The notes: generated from the sequence alone by a model not told the origin. Shown: positions 45,033 to 53,272, counted from the first letter of the stretch. The stretch is DNA of 64,000 nt from Paenibacillus sp. MSJ-34 (GCF_018918005.1 NZ_JAHLPR010000008.1:80612-144611); one strand, 5' to 3'. Program-made: numbers and translations.

Positions 45033-45057
45033 AAACGGCAGAGATGCCGTTTTTTTG
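45033..45057 (+). terminator. Terminator behind the tRNA 3' fragment
   Basis: AAACGGCA, loop GAGA, TGCCGTTT and a T-run. The next 230 bases (45058-45288) contain no gene I can support. Confidence 0.85.
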
Positions 45058-45288
45058 TATTTTCTACAGTTTAAAAACGCTACAAGCTTCCCAATATTGA
45101 TTGGTAATTGTACTGGAGACGAACATTTTTCTTGTTTAAAAATTGAATTTAGCTAATTGATTCAACAAGAGGGGAAATTAGTATGATAGAACCAGTAAGA
45201 AAACAGTAATGCCAAAAGGGTTGTAGATGAAAATGGAACGATCGCGATTCAGGCAAGTGTAGATGGCGATATCTGTTAGTCTCCGGGC

Positions 45289-45570
45289 CTATTGGGCTGG
45301 ATCTTCATTTGATACGTTGTGATTCGGTTTATCAGGTATTCCCCACCTTACCCCCCATTTTCTCATCTCTTGGAGTACGCATTGAAAGTCCCTGCCTTTA
45401 TCCGTTAAAGATTTGGTACTAACATGATCCAAAGCTCTTCGTAATTGATTGAAACGTTTGGATTCTTTGTACAGTTCTGCAATGACTAAAAACGCCCATT
45501 TTCCTGTCATAATTTGTAGAACTTCACCAACGACGAACCAGCATTGTTCCTCTTCTGTATTTAAATGCAA
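45289..45570 (-). pseudogene. HxlR-family regulator with an internal deletion
   Basis: About 93 residues from a TTG preceded by GGGGGAAATAAA. The HxlR winged-helix start is good: CWFVVGEVLQIMTGKWAFLVIAEL, SKRFNQLRRALDHVSTKSLTD. Family members then continue for about 30 residues (TLRHLEE...PPRVEY...LT) before EKG-type ending. Here SLTD runs straight into KGRDFQCVLQEMRKWGVRW, which is the normal C-terminal helix. The missing wing and dimer segment suggest an in-frame deletion between two short repeats encoding SLTD-like sequence. HxlR proteins repress neighbouring redox genes; this one is probably inactive. Confidence 0.65.
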
Positions 45571-45715
45571 TTTATTTCCCCCTCGTATATCCGCGTATTT
45601 TTTACAAAAAAATTTCCACAGAAGCTTCATCTTCTGTTGGACGATAAGCATATTCAGGCTGCGCGGCAAAGAATGCTTCCTATCCCGAACCATTTTGTGC
45701 AATTGAAATGGTTTT

Positions 45716-45886
45716 GTTCGAAATATCGTATAAACAACGGATCATGCAAGCGGAGGATTCGAGTTTGTACGAAATATCGTATTAAAAATGCTGCGTAGAA
45801 GATTGAATTGGAGATTTAGTACGAAAAATCGAATAAACAACCGTAATTTCGTCGCTTGGAGTCCATTGTTATACGAAAAATCGTAC
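45716..45886. repeat. Four-copy palindrome array A
   Basis: 16-bp units at 45716 (GTTCGAAATATCGTAT), 45767 (GTACGAAATATCGTAT), 45819 (GTACGAAAAATCGAAT) and 45871 (ATACGAAAAATCGTAC). Starts are 51, 52 and 52 bp apart, with spacers of 35, 36 and 36 bp that are not related to each other. The arms (GTACGA/TCGTAC) surround an A-rich tetramer. The same four-copy arrangement with the same spacing recurs at 58051-58221. Confidence 0.85.
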
Positions 45887-45907
45887 AAAATGCTCCCTAC
45901 ATTTTTC

Positions 45908-45937
45908 TTGAAAAATGACCTAGTTATGGCATACTAT
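45908..45937 (+). promoter_or_regulatory. Promoter downstream of palindrome array A
   Basis: TTGAAA (45908-45913), 18-bp spacer, TACTAT (45932-45937); TATAAT overlaps at 45935. The TTGAAA and its distance to the array correspond to the promoter after array B. Confidence 0.5.
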
Positions 45938-45970
45938 AATCATTGTTGCGATTTGATGAGTGGCGAAGCA

Positions 45971-46020
45971 CGTCCGGAATATTCCTTTTATCATGAAGGG
46001 AAATATTTCGGGCGTTTTTA
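45971..46020 (+). terminator. Leader terminator after array A
   Basis: CGTCCGGAATATTCCTT against AAGGGAAATATTTCGGGCG (a few mismatches) with TTTTTATT. Preceded by GTGGCGAAGCACG, the box also found at array B. No nuclease-fold gene follows here; the leader is an orphan. Confidence 0.7.
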
Positions 46021-46137
46021 TTAAAAAGCATGCCTGAAGTATGCGGGAGGAAAAACCCGTTTTTTACTTTACAACTATGTCACATTTCAGCTGGCTGCAT
46101 CGTCTTCCAAGTAGAGAGGAAGAAAGGAGAAATGACG

Positions 46138-46887
46138 ATGAAGATCGCGATCGTTGGCGGAACAGGCAAGTTGGGGATGCGAGTAACTGAAGAGCTGGTA
46201 AGAAGAGGGCATGATGTACGCGTGCTTAGTCGTAAATCGCATACGTACCCAGTGGACTTAGTCACAGGCGAGGGATTGGAGACAGCATTAGAGGGTTGTG
46301 ACACGGTCGTGGATGCCAGCAATTCCTCCTGGAAAGCAGAGGATGTCCTTATACATGGCACAAGCAGGCTGCTCATGGCTGAAAAAGCTGCGGGTATAGG
46401 CCACCACGTATGCGTGTCTGTTGTTGGCTGTGATCGAATTCCAATCGGTTATTTCCGTATGAAAGCAAATCAAGAAGCATTGGTAATGGAGGGAATCGTA
46501 CCTTGGACGATTGTTCGCTCTACCCAGTTTCATGAGTATATTGCAGAAATGTTCCAACAGGCCAATCGTTGGAAGGTGCTTCCCTTGATAAGGATGAAGA
46601 CTCAAACCGTTTCTGTGGATGAAGTTGCAAAAGCTGTAGCGGATACTGTAGAATCTCGTCCGTTTCAGAAAACGATTGAGGTGGCAGGCCCTGAAATTAT
46701 AGATGCTCGTGACCTTGCAAAGACGTGGAAATCGATTACTGGCATTCACGGAATTCATTTACCCATCCCTTTACCGGGAATGGTTGGAAAAGCTTTACGT
46801 GCTGGAGCTGCTACGACGGAAAAGCCAGCGGTATCTGGAACAATCAGTTTTGCTACATGGCTGAAGAAGGAGGTGACCAAGGGTTGA
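46138..46887 (+). CDS. NAD(P)-binding NmrA/SDR-a-like protein
   Basis: 249 residues from ATG 46138 (AAAGGAG eight bases upstream). Atypical SDR: Rossmann start MKIAIVGGTGKLGMRVTEEL, cofactor-loop HDVRVLSRKSH, DTVVDASNSSW, VCVSVVGCDRIPIGYFRMKANQE, and TIVRSTQFHEYIAEM. It resembles NmrA-like putative NAD-binding proteins. It overlaps the following ECF sigma gene by four bases. ECF41 sigma factors characteristically neighbour carboxymuconolactone decarboxylase, oxidoreductase or epimerase genes, which fits. The physiological substrate is unknown. Base composition is lower in G+C than the core genes. Confidence 0.8.
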   Translation: MKIAIVGGTGKLGMRVTEELVRRGHDVRVLSRKSHTYPVDLVTGEGLETALEGCDTVVDASNSSWKAEDVLIHGTSRLLMAEKAAGIGHHVCVSVVGCDRIPIGYFRMKANQEALVMEGIVPWTIVRSTQFHEYIAEMFQQANRWKVLPLIRMKTQTVSVDEVAKAVADTVESRPFQKTIEVAGPEIIDARDLAKTWKSITGIHGIHLPIPLPGMVGKALRAGAATTEKPAVSGTISFATWLKKEVTKG

Positions 46888-47675
46888 CGCGTAAACCTTA
46901 TAATGAAGCTTCACGAACTTTTGATACAGACTTAATTTATACTAAAGCGTTCGAAGCTGAACGCCCTCGTCTAGTTCGGGTGGCTTACGCCATGCTAGGG
47001 TCATTAGCTGATGCAGATGCTCGTATTCGCCGAGAACAATATGTAGGGACATGGTTGCCCGAACCAATGGTTGAGGACATTGATTCAATGGATCCCGCTG
47101 AAAAAGTTGCCTTGGATGAATCCGTAAGCATGGCTTTGATGGTCGTGCTTGAACGATTGACTTCAGCAGAACGAACCGCCTTTCTTTTGCATGATGTTTT
47201 TGCACTATCTTATGATGAAATCGCCAAAGTACTGGGACGATCGACAGTTGCCGTCAGGCAGCTTGCTTCTCGTGCTCGGCAACATGTTGAGCGTGGACGG
47301 CCTAGGTTCACACCAACATACGAAGAGCAATATCAATTAGTGAACGCTTTTGCTGTGGCTTGCCTAGAAGGTGATTTGGAACGGCTTATTGCCTTGCTTG
47401 ATCCTGAAGTAGTATGGCGAGGTGATGGGGGCGGTAAGGTTAGCACTCTACAACAAGCTGAGTATGGGGCCTCGAGCGTAGCATTCGGAATTCTCCAGTT
47501 TACTCAACGAGCCCCGCATTATGTACGAATTGCCTTAGTTAATGGTGTGCCGGGCATCGTGTTAAAGGATGCTGATGGGCTACTAACCGTTGTATCCCTT
47601 ACAGTAAGCAAAGGCAGAATTATCGCAATCGATGCAATTCGCAATCCTGATAAATTGTCAAACATTGAACCGTAA
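46884..47675 (+). pseudogene. ECF41 (SigJ-like) sigma factor lacking most of region 2
   Basis: 263 residues from TTG 46884, with GAAGGAGGTGACCAAGGG upstream and a four-base overlap with the previous gene. Region 2 begins normally (LVRVAYAMLGSLADAD) but jumps to ARIRREQYVGTWLPEP. In family members about 45-50 residues of sigma-2 (VVQEA...LDxLRSA), including the -10-recognition helix, stand between these. Region 4 (ERTAFLLHDVFALSYDEIAKVLGRSTVAVRQLASRAR) and the C-terminal SnoaL-like domain are intact. Without sigma-2.2-2.4 it could not bind core polymerase and open a promoter normally. The frame is preserved. Confidence 0.75.
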
Positions 47676-47708
47676 GCAAATCGCAAGCGGGTTGTCATTT
47701 ATAGTCTG

Positions 47709-47737
47709 TTGCAATGTAGAAGCGGGTCTGTTAAAAT
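47709..47737 (+). promoter_or_regulatory. Promoter of the ABC-F gene leader
   Basis: TTGCAA (47709-47714), 17-bp spacer, TAAAAT (47732-47737). It starts a leader of about 235 nt. Confidence 0.65.
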
Positions 47738-47754
47738 TAAACTGACAATTAACG

Positions 47755-47871
47755 ATGGGAGTTGAAGAGGATAATGTAATATTTCTTGCCGCTTTTTTTA
47801 AGAATAAAACAGGGTTTGTTTTATTCTTTATTGGCAAGAGAGTTACCTTATTCTTTTCACTCAGAAAATAA
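47755..47871 (+). CDS. Possible leader peptide in the ABC-F attenuator
   Basis: A 38-codon frame (MGVEEDNVIFLAAFFKNK...) lies fully within the leader and spans its first hairpin. It lacks a Shine-Dalgarno and starts about a dozen bases after the predicted transcription start. Inside it, GAAGAGGATA precedes ATGTAA, a minimal start-stop frame. Either may be where a drug-stalled ribosome alters leader folding. Translation is not proven. Confidence 0.35.
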   Translation: MGVEEDNVIFLAAFFKNKTGFVLFFIGKRVTLFFSLRK

Positions 47872-47956
47872 ATCCTTGTCATGCCCTGTACTGGGTTGGA
47901 TGCGGGTATCTTTTGAGCTACAAGAAAGGTAACTTTCTTGTAGCTCTTTTTATTTT
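47785..47956 (+). promoter_or_regulatory. Transcription attenuator of the ABC-F gene
   Basis: Hairpin 1 pairs AAGAATAAAAC (47800-47810) with GTTTTATTCTT (47818-47828), extended by CTTGCC/GGCAAG. Hairpin 2 is a perfect 14-bp stem, GAGCTACAAGAAAG (47915-47928), loop GTAA, CTTTCTTGTAGCTC (47933-47946), followed by TTTTTATTTT: an intrinsic terminator 22 bp before the ABC-F start. A 10-codon frame MRVSFELQER (47900-47932) runs through the 5' arm and stops in the loop, so a ribosome there would block terminator formation. Confidence 0.75.
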
Positions 47957-47978
47957 AACAAAAGGAGGTTGCCGACAC

Positions 47979-49469
47979 ATGTCATTGATCAAGGTAACGA
48001 ACCTGACGTTTGCTTATGACGGCAGTTACGACAACATCTTTGAGAATGTAAGCTTTCAAATTGATACCAACTGGAAATTGGGCTTTACGGGGAGAAACGG
48101 CCGGGGTAAGACTACGTTTCTCAATCTGCTGCTGGGTAAGTACGAATACAGCGGAACGATTTCGGCTAACGTTAGCTTCGAATATTTCCCATTCCACGTT
48201 GAACGCAAACAAAACAATACCGTCGACGTCGTCGCCGACATCTATCCCGACTTTGAACACTGGCAGCTTCTTCGCGAGCTTTCACTGCTAAAGGTGTCAG
48301 AGGACGTGTTATACCGACCGTTCGAATCGTTGTCCAACGGAGAACAAACGAAGGTGCAGCTTGCGGCGCTGTTTTTGAAGGAAAACCGTTTTTTGCTTAT
48401 TGACGAGCCGACCAATCATCTAGACCTGCATGCTCGGAAGCTGGTCAGCGATTATTTGAACGGCAAGAGCGGGTTTATTTTGGTGTCGCACGATCGGGCG
48501 TTTCTCGATAACTGCGTGGATCACGTTCTTTCGATCAACAAGACGAATATCGAAATCCAGAAAGGAAATTTTTCCGACTGGTGGGAAAACAAACAACGAC
48601 AGGACAACTTTGAGATGGCTGAGAACGAAAAGCTGAGGAAGGACATCAAGCGGCTGTCCGAAGCCGCCAAGCGGACCAGCAACTGGTCGCACGAAGTGGA
48701 AAAAACAAAAAACGGCACCCGCAACTCCGGCTCCAAGGTCGATAAAGGGTACATCGGTCACAAGGCTGCCAAAATGATGAAGAGGTCCAAATCGATCGAG
48801 AAAAGACAACAATCCGCGATCGAGGAAAGATTCCAACTGCTTAATAACGTTGAAAGCTCGGAAAGCCTGAAAATATCTCAGTTGTCGTATCACAAACAGC
48901 AATTAGTCGAGTTGGACCGCGTTTCGATTCGTTACGGCGAGAAGAAGGTTTGCCGCGACGTCAGCTTTACTGTGGAGCAAGGGGACCGCATTGCGCTCTC
49001 CGGTCCGAACGGCTCAGGCAAATCCAGTCTGCTCAAACTGATTTGCGGCGATGAAATTCCTTTTTCCGGCACGTTTCGAAGAGGGAGCCAGTTGAAAGTA
49101 TCCTACGTTTCGCAGGACACCTCACATTTGCAGGGCAATTTGTCGGAATTCGCCAGAAACAGCGGAATTGACGAAAGCTTGATCAAATCGATATTGAGGA
49201 AATTCGATTTTTCGCGTTTGCAATTTGAAAAAGACATCGCTTCTTTTAGCGGCGGTCAGAAGAAGAAAGTGCTGATCGCAAAAAGCCTCTGCGAGCGGGT
49301 TCATTTGCATGTTTGGGACGAACCGCTCAATTTTGTGGACGTCATTTCCCGGATGCAAATCGAAGAGTTGCTGCTGGAGCATTCTCCGACCATCCTTTTT
49401 GTGGAGCATGACAGCGAGTTTTGCAAGCATATTGCGACAAAGATTGTGGAACTGGAAGAGATAAACTAA
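47979..49469 (+). CDS. Lsa-type ABC-F ribosomal protection protein
   Basis: 496 residues from ATG 47979 (AAAGGAGG upstream). Two ABC domains joined by a helical linker that reaches into the ribosome (about 180-290, with EKTKNGTRNSGSKVDKGYIGHKAAKMMKRS). First domain: GRNGRGKTTF, LSNGEQTKVQ, LLIDEPTNHLD. Second: SGPNGSGKSSLLKL, SFSGGQKKKV, VWDEPLNFVD. No membrane segments. The start MSLIKVTNLTFAYDGSYDNI and overall pattern are those of Lsa proteins, which displace lincosamides, streptogramin A and pleuromutilins from ribosomes. The attenuator in front fits drug induction. The exact resistance spectrum cannot be read from sequence. Confidence 0.88.
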   Translation: MSLIKVTNLTFAYDGSYDNIFENVSFQIDTNWKLGFTGRNGRGKTTFLNLLLGKYEYSGTISANVSFEYFPFHVERKQNNTVDVVADIYPDFEHWQLLRELSLLKVSEDVLYRPFESLSNGEQTKVQLAALFLKENRFLLIDEPTNHLDLHARKLVSDYLNGKSGFILVSHDRAFLDNCVDHVLSINKTNIEIQKGNFSDWWENKQRQDNFEMAENEKLRKDIKRLSEAAKRTSNWSHEVEKTKNGTRNSGSKVDKGYIGHKAAKMMKRSKSIEKRQQSAIEERFQLLNNVESSESLKISQLSYHKQQLVELDRVSIRYGEKKVCRDVSFTVEQGDRIALSGPNGSGKSSLLKLICGDEIPFSGTFRRGSQLKVSYVSQDTSHLQGNLSEFARNSGIDESLIKSILRKFDFSRLQFEKDIASFSGGQKKKVLIAKSLCERVHLHVWDEPLNFVDVISRMQIEELLLEHSPTILFVEHDSEFCKHIATKIVELEEIN

Positions 49470-49933
49470 AATTTATTGCGCCGGACGCAGCGGGTCTGCA
49501 ACCGGAGATCAAAACGGCTGCCATGAAGATGGCAGCTGTTTTGTTTGCGGCGCAGACTTACAAGTAAATCAAAGACGGTCCTGCCTGAAAGTGGGGGATT
49601 AGGGCCATGAATCTCACCACAACGGGGGAGCGCTGCATTGGCAGTGTAGATCTTTTCCCCAAATTTCCTGTTTGGTTGGTGTCTGACCGACATCGTCTCT
49701 TCTTTGGGAGGATGTGCTTACGCCCGTCGTTTTCTGTGATTTCCTTAACGGTAATCGTGTTGATCGTTCCGCTCATGGACCCGTTTCATCGATTGTTGAG
49801 ATGTCTAAACGCAAAATGAAGCAACCGATCCGGCCTTGAATTCGTTCATCGTATACGGTTATTGCATAGGTTGATATTATTACCGCCGTACATGTTAGAA
49901 TGTAGGTATCTATTAATCTTGGGTGGTGGGACA
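49470..49933. other. 464-bp non-coding stretch with a tRNA-like relic
   Basis: No supportable gene on either strand. At 49624-49651 GGGGGAGCGCTGCATTGGCAGTGTAGA resembles the D-arm/anticodon part of tRNA-Ala(GGC): CTGCA/TGTAG can pair around a TTGGCAG loop. Upstream of the AraC gene TTGATA (49871) and TAGAAT (49896) are 19 bp apart, a weak promoter candidate. Confidence 0.4.
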
Positions 49934-50770
49934 ATGAAAGATAATGAGAAAAACTTCGTGATCAGTTTGGAACGATTCAAGCCCCATACTTTTCAGGCGG
50001 AGAAAGGCGAAGGCCTCTTTATGTCGCATGCTCATGAATATGATGAGCTGACATTAATATTGGATGGAGAGGGTTACTACAGCACACAGCAGCAAAATAT
50101 GAAAGTGGCTGCGGGGGACCTCATTATGATTCCCTCCCGCCTTCATCACGGCTTTGTATGTACGGAACCTTGGCAAGGCGTCTCCGTTCATTTTTACCAC
50201 GAACGGCTCCCGGCTTATTGCCAGCACATCTTTCATAGTCTCGAGCAGAACCCTCAGCGTATTCGCAGAGCTCATCTTGAAGAAGAAGATTTGCGATGGG
50301 CCGAGATCAGCTTCTACCAGTTGGAGAAAGAATGGAAGTCGGCCCAAAACAATATAGACGCTATGAACTTAATGCGAATTGCTCTGGAAACGACTCTGCT
50401 ATTGTTTCAGCGGAATCGAATCATGCAGCCTGCTGCTCGGAATGTGTCAGACCAAGCGATTGTCGAAGAAGTGTTGAAGGAAATTCATGCAGGTTACTAC
50501 ACGCAGATGACGGTTAGCGAACTTGCAGCAAAACATTTTATTTCCGAGAGTAATTTGCGCAAAAAGTTTTCAGATTTGACCGGCGTTTCCCCCAAGCAGT
50601 ACATCATCAATCTTCGTCTGCAAGAAGCGCAACGGCTGCTGCAGCAAACGAACAAACCTGTCGATTCGATCTCGACCGAGGTGGGGTTTACTTCTTCCAG
50701 CCGCTTTTACGATTTTTTCCTCAAATCTTTCGGTATGACGCCGCTCGAGTGGCGCAAGCAAAATCAATAA
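49934..50770 (+). CDS. AraC-family regulator of the adjacent sugar transporter
   Basis: 278 residues from ATG 49934 (GGTGGTGGG upstream). N-terminal cupin-like sensing domain (about 20-140: MSHAHEYDELTLILDGEGYY, AAGDLIMIPSRLHHGF) and C-terminal double helix-turn-helix (about 180-275: MTVSELAAKHFISESNLRKKFSDLTGVSPKQYI and DSISTEVGFTSSSRFYDFFLKSFGMTPLEWR). It precedes an ABC sugar uptake system and a GH43 enzyme on the same strand, so it probably activates them in response to an arabino-oligosaccharide. That assignment is inference from context. Confidence 0.85.
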   Translation: MKDNEKNFVISLERFKPHTFQAEKGEGLFMSHAHEYDELTLILDGEGYYSTQQQNMKVAAGDLIMIPSRLHHGFVCTEPWQGVSVHFYHERLPAYCQHIFHSLEQNPQRIRRAHLEEEDLRWAEISFYQLEKEWKSAQNNIDAMNLMRIALETTLLLFQRNRIMQPAARNVSDQAIVEEVLKEIHAGYYTQMTVSELAAKHFISESNLRKKFSDLTGVSPKQYIINLRLQEAQRLLQQTNKPVDSISTEVGFTSSSRFYDFFLKSFGMTPLEWRKQNQ

Positions 50771-50818
50771 ACAAAAACGCAAGCAAATTTTCCTCCTTGG
50801 GGATTTTTTCGTCCGTCG

Positions 50819-50844
50819 AAAACGATTCAGAATCGTTTTTTTTT
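50819..50844 (+). terminator. Terminator of the AraC gene
   Basis: AAAACGATTC and GAATCGTTTT arms, followed by TTTTTT. Confidence 0.85.
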
Positions 50845-50853
50845 GTGGTTTAA

Positions 50854-50867
50854 ATGAAGCGTTTTCA
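50854..50867 (+). promoter_or_regulatory. Possible CcpA catabolite (cre-like) site
   Basis: ATGAAGCGTTTTCA keeps the AAGCGTT...CA core of the cre consensus but mismatches at its left end. It lies about 75 bp before the binding-protein gene, where catabolite repression of a sugar operon would be expected. Weak call. Confidence 0.3.
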
Positions 50868-50940
50868 CAATTGTTCGCGCAGCAGGACTCCATGATAATA
50901 AAACTAAGCAAGGCAGAATAAAACAAAGGGGCTAATAAAG

Positions 50941-52302
50941 ATGAATCTACGAAAAAGCAAATTATTCAGCGGTTTGTTAGTGACTGTTAGCTTGGTGCTG
51001 CTAATGGGGCTTTTGGCAGCGTGCGGCGGCAATAACAACAAGAACAAACAAGAGCCGGCTGCGGCCGGATCCGGGAACAACGAACAGTCGAATGAACGCG
51101 TCACAATTCAATTTGCGGGATGGGGAGATCCATCCGAAAAAGAAGTTTTCACGAAGTTGATAGAAGCGTTTCAAAGCAAGAACCCTAACATTAAAGTAGA
51201 TTATTTGCATATTCCGTCAGGAGATTACGTGGGCAAAATGAACACGATTCTTGCCGGGGGCAACGCTCCCGATGTGTTCTATGTCCCGGACGGCGACTTC
51301 GGCAGATGGGTCAGCCAGGGTCTGCTGCTTCCTATTGACGAATACGTGAAGAACAGCAACATCGATCTCGACGATATGTGGGAATCGGGCCTGGCCCGCT
51401 ACCGCTACGACGGGGCATCCAACGGCCAAGGGAATCTGTACGGGCTTCCGAAGGACATCGGACCTACTGTACTTTACTATAACAAGGATCTGTTCGCCAA
51501 AATGAGCGTTCCTTTCCCGGATGCGGACTCGCCGATGGGGATGGAAAAGTTGCTCGAAACAGCCAAAAAGCTGACGGTCGTAGAGAACGGCAAAACCGTC
51601 CAATACGGCATGGGTCCAATCTGGTGGGAGGGCTTTGCGTACGGGAACGGAGGCAAGTTCCTGAGTGACGATAAGCGCGAGTTTATCGGCAACAGCCAGG
51701 AAACGATCGACGCTCTGCAATTCGCAGCGGATCTCACGAACGTACACGGCGTCGTTCCAAGCTCGGCTGCTCTGAAGGACTTGAATGACGGTGAAATGTT
51801 CAAGACGGGCAAGCTGGCCATGATGATCACCGGCCGCTGGATGGTACCGGAATTCCGCAAGCTCAGCTTTGATTGGGATGTGGCTCCGCTGCCGACCAAG
51901 GAATGGGGCGGAACCAGCGGATCCGTGGGACTGTCCATCTATAGCAAGTCCAAAAATGTGGAAGCGGCATACAAGCTGGTCGAATATTTGGGAGGACCGG
52001 AAGGCCAGAAGGAACAATCGCTCATGGGCTTCTCGATCCCAAGCTTCATGTCGATGGCGAATACGGACGTATTCCTGCAGCCTGGCCAGAAGCCGGAGCA
52101 TGCGGAAGTATTCATCAAGGCGGCCGAAGTCCAGGTTGCGGGTCCATGGACGAATCTGCCTAACGCCAAATGGTACGACATGCTTGCACAAGGGCTTGCT
52201 CCAATGTGGGAAGGCAAAAAAACGGCAGATCAGCTGTTGAACGACTTGAAGCCGAAAATCGATGCGGCAATTAAGGAAGGTAATCCCGCTTTGTTTAAAT
52301 AA
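50941..52302 (+). CDS. Sugar ABC transporter substrate-binding lipoprotein
   Basis: 453 residues. Signal peptide ending in lipobox LAAC (Cys28), short Asn/Lys/Glu linker, then a family 1 extracellular solute-binding fold: ITIQFAGWGDPSEKEV-like first strand, PDVFYVPDGDFGRWVSQG, GLPKDIGPTVLYYNKDLF, and a C-terminal lobe ending IDAAIKEGNPALFK. Family members bind oligosaccharides. Next to two permeases and a GH43 enzyme, an arabino-oligosaccharide ligand is likely but not proven. No ATPase gene is present, so it probably uses a shared MsmX-type ATPase encoded elsewhere, as many Firmicute sugar importers do. Confidence 0.9.
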   Translation: MNLRKSKLFSGLLVTVSLVLLMGLLAACGGNNNKNKQEPAAAGSGNNEQSNERVTIQFAGWGDPSEKEVFTKLIEAFQSKNPNIKVDYLHIPSGDYVGKMNTILAGGNAPDVFYVPDGDFGRWVSQGLLLPIDEYVKNSNIDLDDMWESGLARYRYDGASNGQGNLYGLPKDIGPTVLYYNKDLFAKMSVPFPDADSPMGMEKLLETAKKLTVVENGKTVQYGMGPIWWEGFAYGNGGKFLSDDKREFIGNSQETIDALQFAADLTNVHGVVPSSAALKDLNDGEMFKTGKLAMMITGRWMVPEFRKLSFDWDVAPLPTKEWGGTSGSVGLSIYSKSKNVEAAYKLVEYLGGPEGQKEQSLMGFSIPSFMSMANTDVFLQPGQKPEHAEVFIKAAEVQVAGPWTNLPNAKWYDMLAQGLAPMWEGKKTADQLLNDLKPKIDAAIKEGNPALFK

Positions 52303-52391
52303 GCCGCAAGGAGAGCTGCAAAGAGACGAACTTTGAACGAAGGATAACGCCAATGGGCGTTTTCCTTCGCCGTATGCATTGGAGGATGAAC

Positions 52392-53258
52392 ATGAAACGC
52401 AGGGAATCCCTTTGGGCTTATCTGTTTATCTCCGCTCCGATCCTGGGATTTATGCTGTTTGCCTTTATCCCGCTCAGTTTTTCCGTTTATGTTAGCTTCA
52501 CCGATTATAGCGGCTACCAGGATCCCGTTTTTAGCGGAGCAGACAACTATGTCAATTTGGTGAATGACGATCTTTTTTGGAAAACGTTGTTTAATACGTT
52601 CTATTCCGCGCTGAGCATTCCGATTGGGATGGCGATCGCCTTGGGAACAGCGATCGCGCTGAATCAGAAGATTCGCGGGATCAACTTTTTCCGGGCTGTA
52701 TTCTTTCTCCCGACGATTAGCTCGGTTATCGCGCTCACATTGCTGTGGAAATGGATATTTAATGATACTTACGGTCTGCTCAACAACTTGCTCGAGCGGA
52801 TCGGTATCGATGGCCCCGCTTGGCTGAGCAGCGAAACATGGGCCATGCCGGCCATGATTATTCAAGGGGCATGGGCAGGACTCGGCCTCAATATCGTACT
52901 GTATCTGGCGGCGCTTCAAGGCGTGCCTAAGAGCTTCTATGAGGCGTCGGAGATCGACGGCGCGAGCCGTTGGCAGCAGTTCCGGCACATCACCGTACCG
53001 TGTATTTCACCGACTACGCTTTATATTCTCATCACCGCCATCATCGCCGCGCTGCAAGATTATCCGAGATTCCAGATTATGACAGAGGGCGGTCCGAACT
53101 ATTCTACGACAACGATTGTTTATTATCTATTCCAGAATGCCTTCCGTTACATGAACATGGGATATGCGTCGTCGATGGCCTGGATTGTCGGCTTAATCAT
53201 TCTGGTCATAACGCTGCTGAATTTCTATTTGTCCCGGCGATGGGTGCACTACGATTAA
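52392..53258 (+). CDS. Sugar ABC transporter permease (MalF/AraP-like)
   Basis: 288 residues from ATG 52392 (GGAGG six bases upstream; an ATG six bases earlier is less well spaced). Six helices: YLFISAPILGFMLFAFIPL first, then the binding-protein-dependent transport domain with coupling loop ALQGVPKSFYEASEIDGASRW and ITVPCISPTTLYILI. TEGGPNYSTTTIVYYLFQNAF is a hallmark of CUT1-family first permeases. The second permease starts 14 bp after its stop. Confidence 0.92.
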   Translation: MKRRESLWAYLFISAPILGFMLFAFIPLSFSVYVSFTDYSGYQDPVFSGADNYVNLVNDDLFWKTLFNTFYSALSIPIGMAIALGTAIALNQKIRGINFFRAVFFLPTISSVIALTLLWKWIFNDTYGLLNNLLERIGIDGPAWLSSETWAMPAMIIQGAWAGLGLNIVLYLAALQGVPKSFYEASEIDGASRWQQFRHITVPCISPTTLYILITAIIAALQDYPRFQIMTEGGPNYSTTTIVYYLFQNAFRYMNMGYASSMAWIVGLIILVITLLNFYLSRRWVHYD

Positions 53259-53272
53259 GGGAGGGAAACCGC

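Noticed and set aside
44859..45074. 71-residue open frame downstream of tRNA-Ala
   Set aside because: It runs through a terminator T-tract, a structured repeat and a tRNA fragment, so coding is implausible.
45716..45886. CRISPR array
   Set aside because: Constant-length spacers and palindromic repeats look similar, but the repeat is only 16-20 bp and degenerate, spacing is repeated exactly at a second locus, and there are no cas genes or leader features.
49607..49819. 70-residue open frame on the plus strand
   Set aside because: No ribosome binding site, no family resemblance, and it spans a tRNA-like relic; treated as chance.
52970..53272. N-terminal extension of the second sugar permease frame
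   Set aside because: The 100 extra codons overlap the first permease gene in another frame; ATG 53273 with GGGAGGG is clearly the start.
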